Source: Microbacterium telephonicum (lineage in GTDB: Bacteria > Actinomycetota > Actinomycetes > Actinomycetales > Microbacteriaceae). From it: a stretch of 64,000 nucleotides of DNA. The notes beneath the pieces are model-generated. The model saw only the letters and a list, made by a program, of their open reading frames with translations, made no database searches and had not been told where the DNA came from. Where the stretch lies: positions 747,259 through 811,258 of the forward strand of contig NZ_RCDB01000003.1 of NCBI RefSeq assembly GCF_003651225.1, written 5' to 3'. Shown piece after piece: positions 24,733-33,522 of this stretch (positions within the stretch are counted from its first letter, which is position 1; each line of letters starts with the position of its first letter). Made by a program: the position numbers and the translations under genes.

Positions 24733-24847
24733 TGTCACACGAACGGTCGGTTCTCAGGTTCGGAGGCGACGCTTCGCGGGACTCGGATGCGGGGCGTGTC
24801 ACGCGAACGGCGCCTTCTGGGCCGCCGGGGCGACACTTCGCGTGACA
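24733..24847. repeat. Two tandem 51-bp palindromic repeats
   Basis: Copies at 24733-24783 and 24797-24847 are offset by 64 bases and share TGTCACRCGAACGG at the left and GCGACRCTTCGCGKGAC at the right. In the second copy the ends TGTCACGCGAA and TTCGCGTGACA are perfect 11-bp inverted repeats. They fill the gap between the convergent SRPBCC-like and permease genes, so they may also act as a bidirectional terminator. Confidence 0.7.
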
Positions 24848-24895
24848 TGCTCGGCACGGCGGGTGCAGGCGGCGGCAGGCAGGTCCGCTGCCTGA

Positions 24896-26386
24896 CTACT
24901 CGGCGAGGGCGGCGACGGGAGTCACGCGGGTGGCGAGCCGCGTCGGGGTGACGGCGGCCAGTGCGGTCAGCAGCGCCGTGGCGACCATGACACCCAGAAT
25001 GGTGAGCCACGGCATCCCGGGGGCGACGAAGGTCGGCGACGACCAGTCCGGCGGGATCTGGACCGAGCCCAGCAGCGACTGCGCGCCCGCCCAGCCGTAG
25101 GCGACACCGAGCACCAGCCCGAATGCGAGGGAGGTCACCGTGACGTGGACCGCCTCCAGCAGGACGACGCGCCGCACCTGGCCGGAGCTGAGTCCGAGCG
25201 CGCGCAGCAGTCCGAGTTCGCGGCGCCGCTGGACGACGCCGATCGTGAGCAGGTTGACGAGGCCGACCGCCGCGATGACGGCCGAGACGCCGACGAGCCC
25301 CATCATGATGCCCGTGAAGGTGTCGAGGATCTGCGCCATCTCCGCCGGCAGCTCACCTCCGCCCGACGCGGCGATGACGCCCTTCACGCTCTCGTTCGCG
25401 ACCGCGAACATCGTCACGAGCGCGACGCCCATGACCACCCCGATCGCCATGCGGCTCGAGCGCTCGGGATAGCGCAGGGCGTTCTCGGCCGCGAGTCGTG
25501 CGGGCACCGACGAACCGAACGCGCGTCCGGTGAAGCGCAGCAACGGCGGCATGACGTGCACGGCGCCCAGGGTGAGCCCGGTGAACGAGAACAACCCTCC
25601 GGCGAAGGCGACGACCACGCCGAGCGGCGAAAGCAGCCCCACGAGGATGCCGACTCCCAGCAGTGCGACGCCCGCGACGACGAGCAGGCCGGCAGCGATC
25701 GCGCGACCGCGGGAGGCGGTGACCTCGTCGTGCGTGCGGGGGGTCGAACCGGCGAGCGCCTGGAGCGGCGTGACGGTGAGCACCCGACGCGACCCCACCC
25801 ACGCGGACAGCCCCGTCGTCACGGCGACCACGACGGCGGGCGCGAGCAGCGTCGGCTGCACCAGGGCGAAGGCGACATCGAGCGAGGTGACCGCTTCGAC
25901 CACCGCGACCAGCAGCGCCGCCGCCCCGGTTCCGAGCACCAAGCCCAGCACGGCGCCGACGACACCGACGACAAGTCCCTGTCGGGCGATCTCCGCCCGC
26001 TGCGACCGCGCCGAGGCGCCGATGAGCCGCAGGAGCGCGATGCGCCGCGTGCGCCCGGCGACGATCGTGGCGAAGGTGTTGGCGGTCACGATCGAGGCCA
26101 CGTACACGGCCACACCGAGCAGCAGCACGCTCAGGATGCCGACCACCGCCGCGACGGTCTCGCCGCCCCCGATGTACGGATCGCTCTGGAGCCAAGCTCC
26201 CAGGAACCCGGTCGCGCTCAGCAGCAGCACGCCGAAGGCCGTCGAGATGGCCGCGACGAGCACCGTCGCCCCCATGCCGCGCTCCCGCATCCAGTCGAGC
26301 CCGCGACGGCGGCGGGCGGATGCCGGGCGCAACATTCCCGTGGGCCGGGCGGCGTCGACGGCGGATGCGGACGTGACGGCGCTCAT
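24896..26386 (-). CDS. FtsX-family ABC transporter permease
   Basis: A 496-residue permease with an N-terminal membrane anchor, a first FtsX core around residues 75-205 (GGGETVAAVVGILSVLLLGV, ANTFATIVAGRTRRIALLRL) and a second around 365-490 (IMMGLVGVSAVIAAVGLVNL, VVQRRRELGLLRALGLSSGQ). This MacB/LolCE-like architecture uses mechanotransmission rather than classical import. Its ATG overlaps the ATPase stop by four bases (ATGA). Substrates of such systems are lipids, peptides or antibiotics; none can be assigned. Confidence 0.9.
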   Translation of the reverse strand: MSAVTSASAVDAARPTGMLRPASARRRRGLDWMRERGMGATVLVAAISTAFGVLLLSATGFLGAWLQSDPYIGGGETVAAVVGILSVLLLGVAVYVASIVTANTFATIVAGRTRRIALLRLIGASARSQRAEIARQGLVVGVVGAVLGLVLGTGAAALLVAVVEAVTSLDVAFALVQPTLLAPAVVVAVTTGLSAWVGSRRVLTVTPLQALAGSTPRTHDEVTASRGRAIAAGLLVVAGVALLGVGILVGLLSPLGVVVAFAGGLFSFTGLTLGAVHVMPPLLRFTGRAFGSSVPARLAAENALRYPERSSRMAIGVVMGVALVTMFAVANESVKGVIAASGGGELPAEMAQILDTFTGIMMGLVGVSAVIAAVGLVNLLTIGVVQRRRELGLLRALGLSSGQVRRVVLLEAVHVTVTSLAFGLVLGVAYGWAGAQSLLGSVQIPPDWSSPTFVAPGMPWLTILGVMVATALLTALAAVTPTRLATRVTPVAALAE

Positions 26387-27183
26387 GCGCCGACCTCGAC
26401 ATCCGCGGCGGCGGCCGCTTCCGCACCCATCGTCTCGGCGGCGAGCATGTGCGCCGAGATCTGCTCGGCGCTCTGCCGCGGCTTGTCGGCGACGAGGCGT
26501 CCGTCGCCGAGGAACAGCACACGGTCGGCGGCGGCCGCCGCGATCGGGTCGTGGGTGACCATCGCGATGGACTGGCCGTGCTCACGGCTGGCGGCGGCCA
26601 GCAGCGACAGCACCTCGCGGCCGCTGCGGGAGTCGAGGTTGCCGGTCGGCTCGTCGGCGAAGACGAGATCGGGGGCGGTCGCGAGCGCCCGGGCGATCGC
26701 GACGCGCTGCTGCTGACCCCCCGAGAGTTCGTGCGGCCGATGCGCCAGACGCGCGCCGAGCCCCAGCGTCTCGATAAGTCCGTCGATGCGGCCGCGCTGG
26801 ATCGCACTCGGACGCCGGCCGTCGAGGTCGAAAGGCAGCAGGATGTTGCCGATCGCGTCGAGGGTGGGCACCAGGTTGAACGACTGGAAGACGAAGCCGA
26901 CGCGGCGGCGGCGAAGGATGGTCAGCTCGAGGTCGGACAGGCCCGTGATCTCGGTGTCGCCGATCCACGCGCGTCCCGAGGTCGGCGCGTCGAGGCCGGC
27001 CATGATGTGCATCAGCGTCGACTTGCCGGAGCCGGACGGTCCCATGATCGCGGTGAACTCGCCGCGGCGGATGCCCACGGTCACCTCGTCGAGCGCGCGC
27101 ACGCCGCTCTCGCCGCCGCCGTAGGTCTTCGTCAGTCGCTGCACACGGGCAGCGAGGCCCATTTCGCTCGTCGTGATCTCCAT
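26383..27183 (-). CDS. MacB/LolD-type ABC transporter ATPase
   Basis: A 266-residue ATPase with Walker A MGPSGSGKST (about residues 47-56), Q-loop VFQSFNLVPTLD, signature LSGGQQQRVAIARAL, Walker B DLVFADEPTGNLDS and switch His in IAMVTHD. It is the partner of the overlapping FtsX permease. The ATG at 27183 is supported by TAGCGT (27191-27196) 7 bases upstream. A two-component system on the same strand lies just upstream, separated by a repeat cluster, as in stress-sensing export modules. Confidence 0.93.
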   Translation of the reverse strand: MEITTSEMGLAARVQRLTKTYGGGESGVRALDEVTVGIRRGEFTAIMGPSGSGKSTLMHIMAGLDAPTSGRAWIGDTEITGLSDLELTILRRRRVGFVFQSFNLVPTLDAIGNILLPFDLDGRRPSAIQRGRIDGLIETLGLGARLAHRPHELSGGQQQRVAIARALATAPDLVFADEPTGNLDSRSGREVLSLLAAASREHGQSIAMVTHDPIAAAAADRVLFLGDGRLVADKPRQSAEQISAHMLAAETMGAEAAAAADVEVGA

Positions 27184-27276
27184 GTGTCCGACGCTACGGA
27201 CGGCGCGGGGCGTCGCCATCCGTCGGCGGTCGCGGGCGTATACATCGCGAGGATGATCCCGGTGCCGACGGGGTTC

Positions 27277-27414
27277 GGGCGTTTCGACTCGCTCCGCTCG
27301 CTCAACGACCGGTCGGCGTCGGGGCGTTTCGACTCGCTCCGCTCGCTCAACGACCGGTCGGGGTGCAGCGTCCGGTCGTTGAGCGAGGAGCGCAGCGACG
27401 AGTCGAAACGCCCC
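27277..27414. repeat. Cluster of three GTTGAG/TCGAAAC palindromic repeats
   Basis: Two direct 40-base copies (27277-27316 and 27322-27361) read GGGCGTTTCGACTCGCTCCG then CTCGCTCAACGACCGGTCGG. A third, inverted variant at 27372-27414 has the same ends around a longer core. The inverted copy can pair with either direct copy. It lies between the response regulator stop and the ABC operon start and may end transcription of the regulator operon. Confidence 0.8.
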
Positions 27415-27419
27415 GAGCG

Positions 27420-28064
27420 TCAGGCGAGGTTGTGCTCGAACGCGAAGACGACGAGCTGCACGCGGTCGCGCAGCCCGAGCTTCATGAGGATGCGGCTGAT
27501 GTGCGTCTTCACGGTCGCCTCGGAGAGGAACTCGCGTGCGGCGATCTCGCCGTTGGACAGGCCCCGGGCGGCGAGCGCGAAGATCTCCCGCTCCCGCTCC
27601 GTCAGCGTCTCGTAGTCGGCGGGCACCTCGCGGGTCGGGGCCGAGAAGTGCGCGAACAGGTCCCGCGTGGCCGCGGCGGCGATCACCGACGAGCCGGCGT
27701 GCACCGTGCGCACCGCCGCGAGCAGGAATTCGGGGTCGGCATCCTTGAGCAGGAAGCCGCTCGCGCCCTGCCTGATCGCCTTCGCGGCGGCCTCGTCGAG
27801 GTCGAAAGTCGTCAGCATCACGACCCTCGGCGGGTCGGGCTGCTCGAGCAGGGCGGCGGTCGCGGTCAGTCCGTCCATGACCGGCATCCGAATGTCCATG
27901 AGGACGACATCCGGCGCGGTCTGGGCGACCACGCGCAGGCCCTCGGCGCCGTCCCCGGCCTCACCGACCACTTCGAGGTCGGGCTGCGAGTCGATCACCA
28001 TGCGGATGCCGGCGCGGAACAGCGCCTGGTCGTCGACGAGGACGACGCGGATCGGGGCGCTCAC
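27420..28064 (-). CDS. NarL/FixJ-family response regulator
   Basis: A 214-residue regulator. The receiver domain has the acidic pair DD at 11-12, phospho-acceptor Asp57 in VVLMDIRMPVMDG, and the conserved Thr and Lys in MLTTFD and FLLKDA. The C-terminal LuxR-type HTH is YETLTEREREIFALAARGLS then SEATVKTHISRILMKLGLRD. The GTG start overlaps the histidine kinase stop by four bases. The most likely target is the ABC exporter operon just downstream, but I see no proof of this in the sequence. Confidence 0.95.
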   Translation of the reverse strand: MSAPIRVVLVDDQALFRAGIRMVIDSQPDLEVVGEAGDGAEGLRVVAQTAPDVVLMDIRMPVMDGLTATAALLEQPDPPRVVMLTTFDLDEAAAKAIRQGASGFLLKDADPEFLLAAVRTVHAGSSVIAAAATRDLFAHFSAPTREVPADYETLTEREREIFALAARGLSNGEIAAREFLSEATVKTHISRILMKLGLRDRVQLVVFAFEHNLA

Positions 28065-29224
28065 GCGACGCTCCGGATCGGCAGGGTGGCCACGACGGCG
28101 AAATCCGAGCCATCCGGGGCGGCGGTGAGCGCTCCCCCGACGAGCGCGGCGCGCTCCCCCATCCCGACCAGCCCGTGACCGTGGCCGCTCGCGGCCGCCG
28201 CCGGTCGCGTCGTCAAGGAGTTGCGCACATCGAGTTCCACCCGGTCAGGATGCCACGACAGCCCCACCCGCACCGTTCCCGGGCCGCCGTGCCGCAGCGC
28301 ATTGGTCAGGGCCTCCTGCAGGATGCGGTACACCGCCAGCTGCACCGCCGCGGGCGGATCGCCCTGTGGCGCGGGGTCGACGTCGACCCGCAGGTCCACG
28401 CCGGCCGCCCGCACCTGACCGTAGAGGGCCTCGAGGTCGGCGAGCGTCGGCTGCGGCCCGTCGGCCTGGGAATGCCGCAGCTGGGTGAGCAGCAGACGCA
28501 CATCCGACAGCGCCGACCGCGCCGTCGACGATATCGTGCCGAGCGCGCGGGTTGCCGCATCCGGATCGGCCGCGGCGGCGTACCGCGCCCCGTCGGCCTG
28601 CGCGATGACGACCGCGAGCGAATGCGCGACGACGTCGTGCATGTCGCGGGCGATGCGCACCCGCTCCTGTTCGGCCGCGGCATCCGCCTCGGCCCGCACC
28701 TGGGCGGCCCGGTTCGCGCGCGCCCGGATGCCGGTGCGCACCAGCGCGCCGATCGTCCAGGCGAGGCCGAGACCGAACAGCGCCGCGATGAGCACGGCGA
28801 TCGCGGTGGCGACATCCGACAGCGCGGGGCCCGTGGACCAGATCACGAGCGGCGCGAACAGGTAGCCGACGATGACGATCGCACCCACGAACACCGAGGC
28901 GAATCCGGCCCAGAAGGTGCGACGGCCACCGTAGGCCGCGGTCGCGAACAGCGCGACGAACACCGGGATGTCCGTGGGACTCGGATCGCGACCGAAGGCC
29001 ATCTGCACGATCGCGCCCGCCCACGCGGCCGACAGCGCCAGAGCCGGTGAGACCGAGGTGAACGCGAGGCTCGTGGCCATCGCGAGCACGAACAGGGTCG
29101 TCGACAGCCCGTTGAACGCGAGCATGCGGCCGGCTTCGAGCTCCGGGAAGAACGCGATGACCGCGAAGATCCCGGCGAAGACGACACTCGCGATCAGGCT
29201 GCGGCGCGGGACGTCTCGGAACAC
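28061..29224 (-). CDS. Sensor histidine kinase, HisKA_3 type
   Basis: A 387-residue kinase with about five membrane segments in residues 8-165, the dimerisation/phosphorylation box RIARDMHDVVAHSLAVVIAQ (His196), and a short HATPase domain with N-box LTNALRHGGPGTV and G-box GHGLVGMGERA. The membrane sensor has almost no extracellular loops, as in intramembrane-sensing kinases tied to ABC exporters. The start is a GTG with TAGCGT (29231-29236) 6 bases upstream. Confidence 0.93.
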   Translation of the reverse strand: MFRDVPRRSLIASVVFAGIFAVIAFFPELEAGRMLAFNGLSTTLFVLAMATSLAFTSVSPALALSAAWAGAIVQMAFGRDPSPTDIPVFVALFATAAYGGRRTFWAGFASVFVGAIVIVGYLFAPLVIWSTGPALSDVATAIAVLIAALFGLGLAWTIGALVRTGIRARANRAAQVRAEADAAAEQERVRIARDMHDVVAHSLAVVIAQADGARYAAAADPDAATRALGTISSTARSALSDVRLLLTQLRHSQADGPQPTLADLEALYGQVRAAGVDLRVDVDPAPQGDPPAAVQLAVYRILQEALTNALRHGGPGTVRVGLSWHPDRVELDVRNSLTTRPAAAASGHGHGLVGMGERAALVGGALTAAPDGSDFAVVATLPIRSVA

Positions 29225-29295
29225 GCTTCGACGCTACGCGAGACGCCGGTCGACGGCATCCGCCCGGAGATGTATCCGCGGCGCCGAGCACGCGC

Positions 29296-29754
29296 TCACG
29301 CGGGGATCGCGGCGCGCCCCTCGAAGAAGGTCTGCAGGACGACCGTGGTGCGGGTGTTGACGGATGCCGCCTGCCGGATGTCGCGGATGAGGGTCTCGAG
29401 GTCGCGCGGCGAGGCGACCCGCACGAAGAGCATGTACGCCGCCTGCCCCGCGATCGAGTGGCAGGCCTCGATCTGCGGCAGGTGCACGAGCAGTTCCGGC
29501 GCGTTGTCGGGTTGGGCGGGGTCGAGCGGGGTGATCTCGACGAACGCCGACAGCGGCATTCCGACGGCGTCGGGATCGATGACGGCGCGGTAGCCGACGA
29601 TCGCGCCGCGTGCCTCGAGCCGCTTCACCCGCGCCTGCACCGCCGACACCGACAGCCCCGTGGCCGCGGCGAGGTGGGCGAGCGTCGCCCGGCCGTCGTC
29701 GGCGACCAGGCGCAGGAGGCAGAGGTCGAGGTCGTCGGGAGCGGAGGTGGGCAC
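29296..29754 (-). CDS. Lrp/AsnC-family transcriptional regulator
   Basis: A 152-residue regulator with the N-terminal HTH (DLDLCLLRLVADDGRATLAH, GLSVSAVQARVKRLEARGAI) and the C-terminal RAM ligand domain (SAFVEITPL, CHSIAGQAAYMLFVRVASPRD). Members sense amino acids. The start is a GTG with TATCGT (29761-29766) 6 bases upstream. It is divergent from the DUF6421-like gene, and the 86-base gap carries two GGAATTC palindromes, so it probably controls that gene and itself. Confidence 0.92.
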   Translation of the reverse strand: MPTSAPDDLDLCLLRLVADDGRATLAHLAAATGLSVSAVQARVKRLEARGAIVGYRAVIDPDAVGMPLSAFVEITPLDPAQPDNAPELLVHLPQIEACHSIAGQAAYMLFVRVASPRDLETLIRDIRQAASVNTRTTVVLQTFFEGRAAIPA

Positions 29755-29766
29755 ACCAGGACGATA

Positions 29767-29816
29767 CCGGAATTCTTCCGGCGCTAGGGGTTTGCATCCG
29801 CAGGAATTCCTAGAAT
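29767..29816 (+). promoter_or_regulatory. Putative Lrp operator and -10 element
   Basis: CCGGAA-TTC-TTCCGG (29767-29781) and AGGAATTCCT (29802-29811) are two palindromes sharing GGAATTC, 34 bases apart, about three helical turns. TAGAAT (29811-29816) directly abuts the second and fits a -10 for the DUF6421-like gene, whose ribosome binding site GAGGAAAGGA lies at 29824-29833. Confidence 0.55.
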
Positions 29817-29840
29817 CGCGGGCGAGGAAAGGATACGACG

Positions 29841-31268
29841 ATGACGCTCACCGCTCCGCACCCGGCACCGCGCCGCGCCGATCTCGCACAGCACCCCGAC
29901 TGGCTCGCCCTGAAGGAGGCCGCCACCGCCCTGCAGGACCTGCAGGCTCAGGACGGCTCCGTGCCCGACGCCGGCGACCACGCCGCGGCCGGCGGCCATC
30001 TCGCCACGATCGTCGCCGCGATCGACGCCCTCGCCCCCACCTTCCCGCACGACGCCGCCTACCTCGCCGCGCTCACCGCCGACTTCCGCCGGTGGGAGGC
30101 GGCGGGTTTCGGGGTGCCTGACTTCCTCGACTCCCTCGTCGCGTTCCAGCCGCAGCGCGATCGCGTCGACGGGCTCCCCCATCTCGTCGTGTTCCCCATG
30201 TACACGCAGAACGGCTCCCGCCGCCGCCTCGTCGAAGCGGTGCTGTGCGAGGTCATCTGGCCGGAGTTCATCGACCGGCTCGAAACCGAGTACACCAACG
30301 GCCTGTTCGTCTCGCTCCGGCTCATCGACTTCACCCCCGGCTACGACACCGACTCGGCCGTGCTGTTCCCCGAGACCGTCGCGATGCGCGAGGTCCCGAC
30401 GTTCACGTGGGGCGCGATCTTCCAGGACCGCGAGGCCGCGCGCTACCGGCGCGTCGTGGCCGCGGCATCCGCGATCACCAAGCTCGACCTACCGGAGGCG
30501 GCGGCCCGGATGCTGGACGACCAGGCTCTCGCGGAGAAGACGTTCGTGATGTGGGATCTCATCCACGACCGCACCCACATGCGCGGCGACCTGCCGTTCG
30601 ACCCGTTCATGATCAAGCAGCGCATGCCGTTCTTCCTGTACTCGCTCGAGGAGCTGCGGTGCGATCTGACGGCGTTCCGCGAGAGCGTGCGCATCGGGGA
30701 GCGCCTCGCCGCCGCCCGCGACGCCGGGACCGCGCTCGACGATGCCGAGGCGGAGATGCTCGAGCATGCGGCACTGGTGCAGTACGCCGTCGTGTTCGAT
30801 CGGATCTTCCGGTTCGCGATCACCGGCACCCGCGTACGCAACTACGACGGCCTCGGCGGGCAGCTGCTGTTCGCGTGGCTGCACCAGCGCGGCGTGCTGC
30901 ACTGGACCGACACCGCGCTCGCCTTCGACTGGGACGCCGTGCCGGATGCCGTCGTGGTGCTCGCCGACGCGATCGACGAGCTGTACTGGCGCTCGATCGA
31001 CCGGCCGAAGACGGCGCACTGGCTCGCCGCCTACGACCTCGTGCGCTCGGTCCTGACCCCGCACCCCGCCTCGCGCTGGGCGCGCGGGCTGCCCGACGAC
31101 GTTCTCGCCGGGCCGCCGTCGGGGTTTACCGACGCCGTGCTCGACGACGAGTTCCCACTGTCGATGTTCTACGAGGCGCTCGAGAAGAAGATGCGCACCG
31201 TGATCTCCTCGACGGCCGGGATCACCGGTGCCACGCCGAGCGGACCGACCCCGGTCGCACCCGCCTGA
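29841..31268 (+). CDS. DUF6421-like protein of unknown function
   Basis: A 475-residue soluble protein without signal or membrane segment. Landmarks are LVVFPMYTQNGSRRRLVEAV, VMWDLIHDRTHMRGDLPFDP, MIKQRMPFFLYSLEELRCDL and YAVVFDRIFRFAITGTRVRN. The His/Asp/Arg-rich HDRTHMRGD and an EH pair in MLEHAAL suggest a metal-binding helical fold, but that is inference. I believe it belongs to DUF6421 from memory of actinobacterial annotations. It is likely controlled by the divergent Lrp protein and lies near SDR and aldolase genes, pointing to amino acid-derived metabolism. Confidence 0.75.
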   Translation: MTLTAPHPAPRRADLAQHPDWLALKEAATALQDLQAQDGSVPDAGDHAAAGGHLATIVAAIDALAPTFPHDAAYLAALTADFRRWEAAGFGVPDFLDSLVAFQPQRDRVDGLPHLVVFPMYTQNGSRRRLVEAVLCEVIWPEFIDRLETEYTNGLFVSLRLIDFTPGYDTDSAVLFPETVAMREVPTFTWGAIFQDREAARYRRVVAAASAITKLDLPEAAARMLDDQALAEKTFVMWDLIHDRTHMRGDLPFDPFMIKQRMPFFLYSLEELRCDLTAFRESVRIGERLAAARDAGTALDDAEAEMLEHAALVQYAVVFDRIFRFAITGTRVRNYDGLGGQLLFAWLHQRGVLHWTDTALAFDWDAVPDAVVVLADAIDELYWRSIDRPKTAHWLAAYDLVRSVLTPHPASRWARGLPDDVLAGPPSGFTDAVLDDEFPLSMFYEALEKKMRTVISSTAGITGATPSGPTPVAPA

Positions 31269-31280
31269 CCCACCGGGCCC

Positions 31281-32750
31281 TCACCGGTGTTCGACGTCGG
31301 TCACTCCCGCACGCGTGCGCGTCTCGGGGCCGGGCGCCTCGGCGACCGGGACGGATGCGGGCTGGTCGGCGTATTCGGCCGACAACGTGCGGTAGGCCTT
31401 CGTCGTGAACGCCAGGGCCGCGATCGCGATCATGATGATGCCCGCGAAGAAGAACACGAGCGCGATCCCGCGGGCCTCGCCGTCGCCGAGCAGCCATCCC
31501 CAGGTGCGGGCTCCGGCATCCGAGTCCATGAAGGGGATGAGCCAGAACTGGGCGAGCGGCGCGATGAGGAAGGCCGTGACCGGGGCGGCGGCGGCCTCGA
31601 AGGCCTGCGCGAACCCGAACACGCGCCCCTGCGTCTCATAGGGCACGATCTTCTGGATGACGGTCTGCTCGCTCGCCTCGATCACCGGAATGAGGCACAT
31701 GTACGCCCAGATGCCGACGACGTACAGCCAGCCCCACTCGCGGATCGTGAACAGCGACCCGAGGGCGCCCATCACCATGACGAACAGCAGCATGGTGCGG
31801 ATCGGATTGCGCCCGAGGCCGAACTTGGCGATGAGCGCGCCGCCGATGATGAAGCCCGTCGCCGTCACGCCGAGGATGACGCCCCACCACTCCACCGGGA
31901 ACAGCTCGAGCCCGTACGGGTCCATCAGCGCCATGTAGACACCGCCGACGAGGTTGTTGAGCATCGAGAAGAGGATGAGGGCGAACAGACCGCCGACGGC
32001 CGACACGGCGCGCCAGCTGCCGCGCAGGTCGACGAGCGGCGCCTTCTCGGCGGGAGCCGCCGGCTCGGGCTCGGGGATGCGGATGAACAGCAGGTGGAGG
32101 AAGGCGAGGACGGTGAACGCGATCGCCAGGGCGAGCGTCCACCCCATGCCGAGCAGCCCCACCGACAGTCCGCTGAAGACGCTCGTCACCATGAACGCGA
32201 GGCCCTGCACCGTGCCGACGAGGCCGTTGGCGTTCGCGTGCCGCTCCACCGGCACGAGCAGGGTCACCGTCGTCGACAGCGCGATGTTGCGGAGGTTCTC
32301 GATGACCGCACCGGCGAGCAGGATCGTCGAGAACAGCCAGAACCACGGCTGACCCAGGTCGCTGAGCGCCTGCTCGCCGAGCGCGATCCACATGCCCCCG
32401 CAGACGACGAACGCCGCGAGGGTGACCAGCCCCGACATCAGCATGACCCGGTGCTTGCGGTGCCGGTCGACGACGGTGCCGAAGACCATGCCGAACAGCG
32501 CGATGAGCAGCATGTAGGCGCCGCCGATGATGCCCGTCGCGAGCACCGACTGCGTCTGGAGGTACGCCCAGAACGTGAGGGCGAACCAGAGGAAGCTCGT
32601 CGTCACGTTGGCCACGGCGGTGTTGATCAGCACCTGCAGGAACACGCGCTGACCGCCCGGCGGCGCCAGGTCGGCGCTCGCAGCGTCGGGAGTCGACGCT
32701 GCGGCGCCCGGAGGCGGGTCGGCCGACCGCCCCCCGGTGTGGTCGGTCAT
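31281..32750 (-). CDS. MFS transporter
   Basis: A 489-residue major facilitator protein with about 12 hydrophobic segments. It has the loop 2-3 motif GTVVDRHRKHRVMLMSG and a central loop EPEPAAPAEKAPLVDLRGSW, resembling drug/H+ antiporters of the MFS_3 (enterobactin exporter-like) group. It converges with the DUF6421-like gene with a 12-base gap and diverges from the SDR gene by 56 bases. Substrate unknown. Confidence 0.88.
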   Translation of the reverse strand: MTDHTGGRSADPPPGAAASTPDAASADLAPPGGQRVFLQVLINTAVANVTTSFLWFALTFWAYLQTQSVLATGIIGGAYMLLIALFGMVFGTVVDRHRKHRVMLMSGLVTLAAFVVCGGMWIALGEQALSDLGQPWFWLFSTILLAGAVIENLRNIALSTTVTLLVPVERHANANGLVGTVQGLAFMVTSVFSGLSVGLLGMGWTLALAIAFTVLAFLHLLFIRIPEPEPAAPAEKAPLVDLRGSWRAVSAVGGLFALILFSMLNNLVGGVYMALMDPYGLELFPVEWWGVILGVTATGFIIGGALIAKFGLGRNPIRTMLLFVMVMGALGSLFTIREWGWLYVVGIWAYMCLIPVIEASEQTVIQKIVPYETQGRVFGFAQAFEAAAAPVTAFLIAPLAQFWLIPFMDSDAGARTWGWLLGDGEARGIALVFFFAGIIMIAIAALAFTTKAYRTLSAEYADQPASVPVAEAPGPETRTRAGVTDVEHR

Positions 32751-32806
32751 GCGGCGAGGATAACCCGGTCCCCCGACATCGGTAACCCCGATGGGAGGAT
32801 GGCGCC

Positions 32807-33511
32807 ATGGACGACCCCGTGACCGGACGCACGATCCTGCCCGGACGAACGATCCTGCTGAGCGGCGGCACGAGCCGGGCCGGTGCCGTCGTCGCCGCAG
32901 CGGGCCTCGCCGCCGGTGCGACCGTCCTGGTCGCCGGTCGCGACCCGCACAAACTCGACCGGCTGCGCGCCGAAGTCGCCGGGATCGCGACCTTCCGGTG
33001 CGACCTCACCGACGAGGCCGACGTCGACGCGCTCCGGTCCGCCGTGCACGCCGCCCATGGCGCGGTCGACGGCATCCTGCACCTCGTCGGAGGATGGCGC
33101 GGCGGCGGGGGCCTCGCGGGCCAGACCGAGACCGACTACCGCGCGCTCGAGACCTCGCTGACCGCGCTGCGCCTGGTGAGCCGCGCGTTCGACGCCGATC
33201 TGCGGGCATCGGATGCCGGCCGCGAGGCGATCGTCTCGTCGACGGCGGTCGCCCGGCCGCTCGCGGGCGGTGCGAACTACGCGGCCGTCAAGGCGGCGTG
33301 CGAAGCGTGGACGAGGGCGGTCGCGCAGGGCTTCGCGAAGGCCGCACGCGACGCCGACGAGCCGCAGCGCGCCGCCGCGGTCATCTTCCGCGTGCGCGCG
33401 CTGGCGGGGCTCGAGCAGACGCTCGCCGACGCGTTCCTGGGCCTGTGGTCGGCGTCCGCGGCCGACCTCGGAACCGAGCCCGTCGAACTCGGCGCGGGCA
33501 CCCCGAACTAG
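32807..33511 (+). CDS. Short-chain dehydrogenase/reductase
   Basis: A 234-residue SDR with the cofactor motif TILLSGGTSRAGAVVA, VAGRDPHKL after strand 2, CDLTDEADVDAL, a GGW segment in place of NNAG (LHLVGGWRGG), catalytic Ser in IVSSTAV and YAAVK as the YxxxK motif. The altered NAG motif and a short C-terminus mark a divergent member. GGAGG lies 8 bases before the ATG. It is followed 11 bases later by the aldolase-like gene, so the two probably act on related beta-hydroxy compounds. Confidence 0.85.
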   Translation: MDDPVTGRTILPGRTILLSGGTSRAGAVVAAAGLAAGATVLVAGRDPHKLDRLRAEVAGIATFRCDLTDEADVDALRSAVHAAHGAVDGILHLVGGWRGGGGLAGQTETDYRALETSLTALRLVSRAFDADLRASDAGREAIVSSTAVARPLAGGANYAAVKAACEAWTRAVAQGFAKAARDADEPQRAAAVIFRVRALAGLEQTLADAFLGLWSASAADLGTEPVELGAGTPN

Positions 33512-33522
33512 GCTGGACACTC

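Noticed and set aside
27132..27350. Small frame encoding repeated LSERSESKRP
   Set aside because: Translation of the intergenic palindromic repeats; the same false peptide appears at 54134-54240.
27277..27414. CRISPR array
   Set aside because: Only three units, one inverted, with 5-10 base gaps instead of spacers; the units are palindromes found elsewhere in the window.
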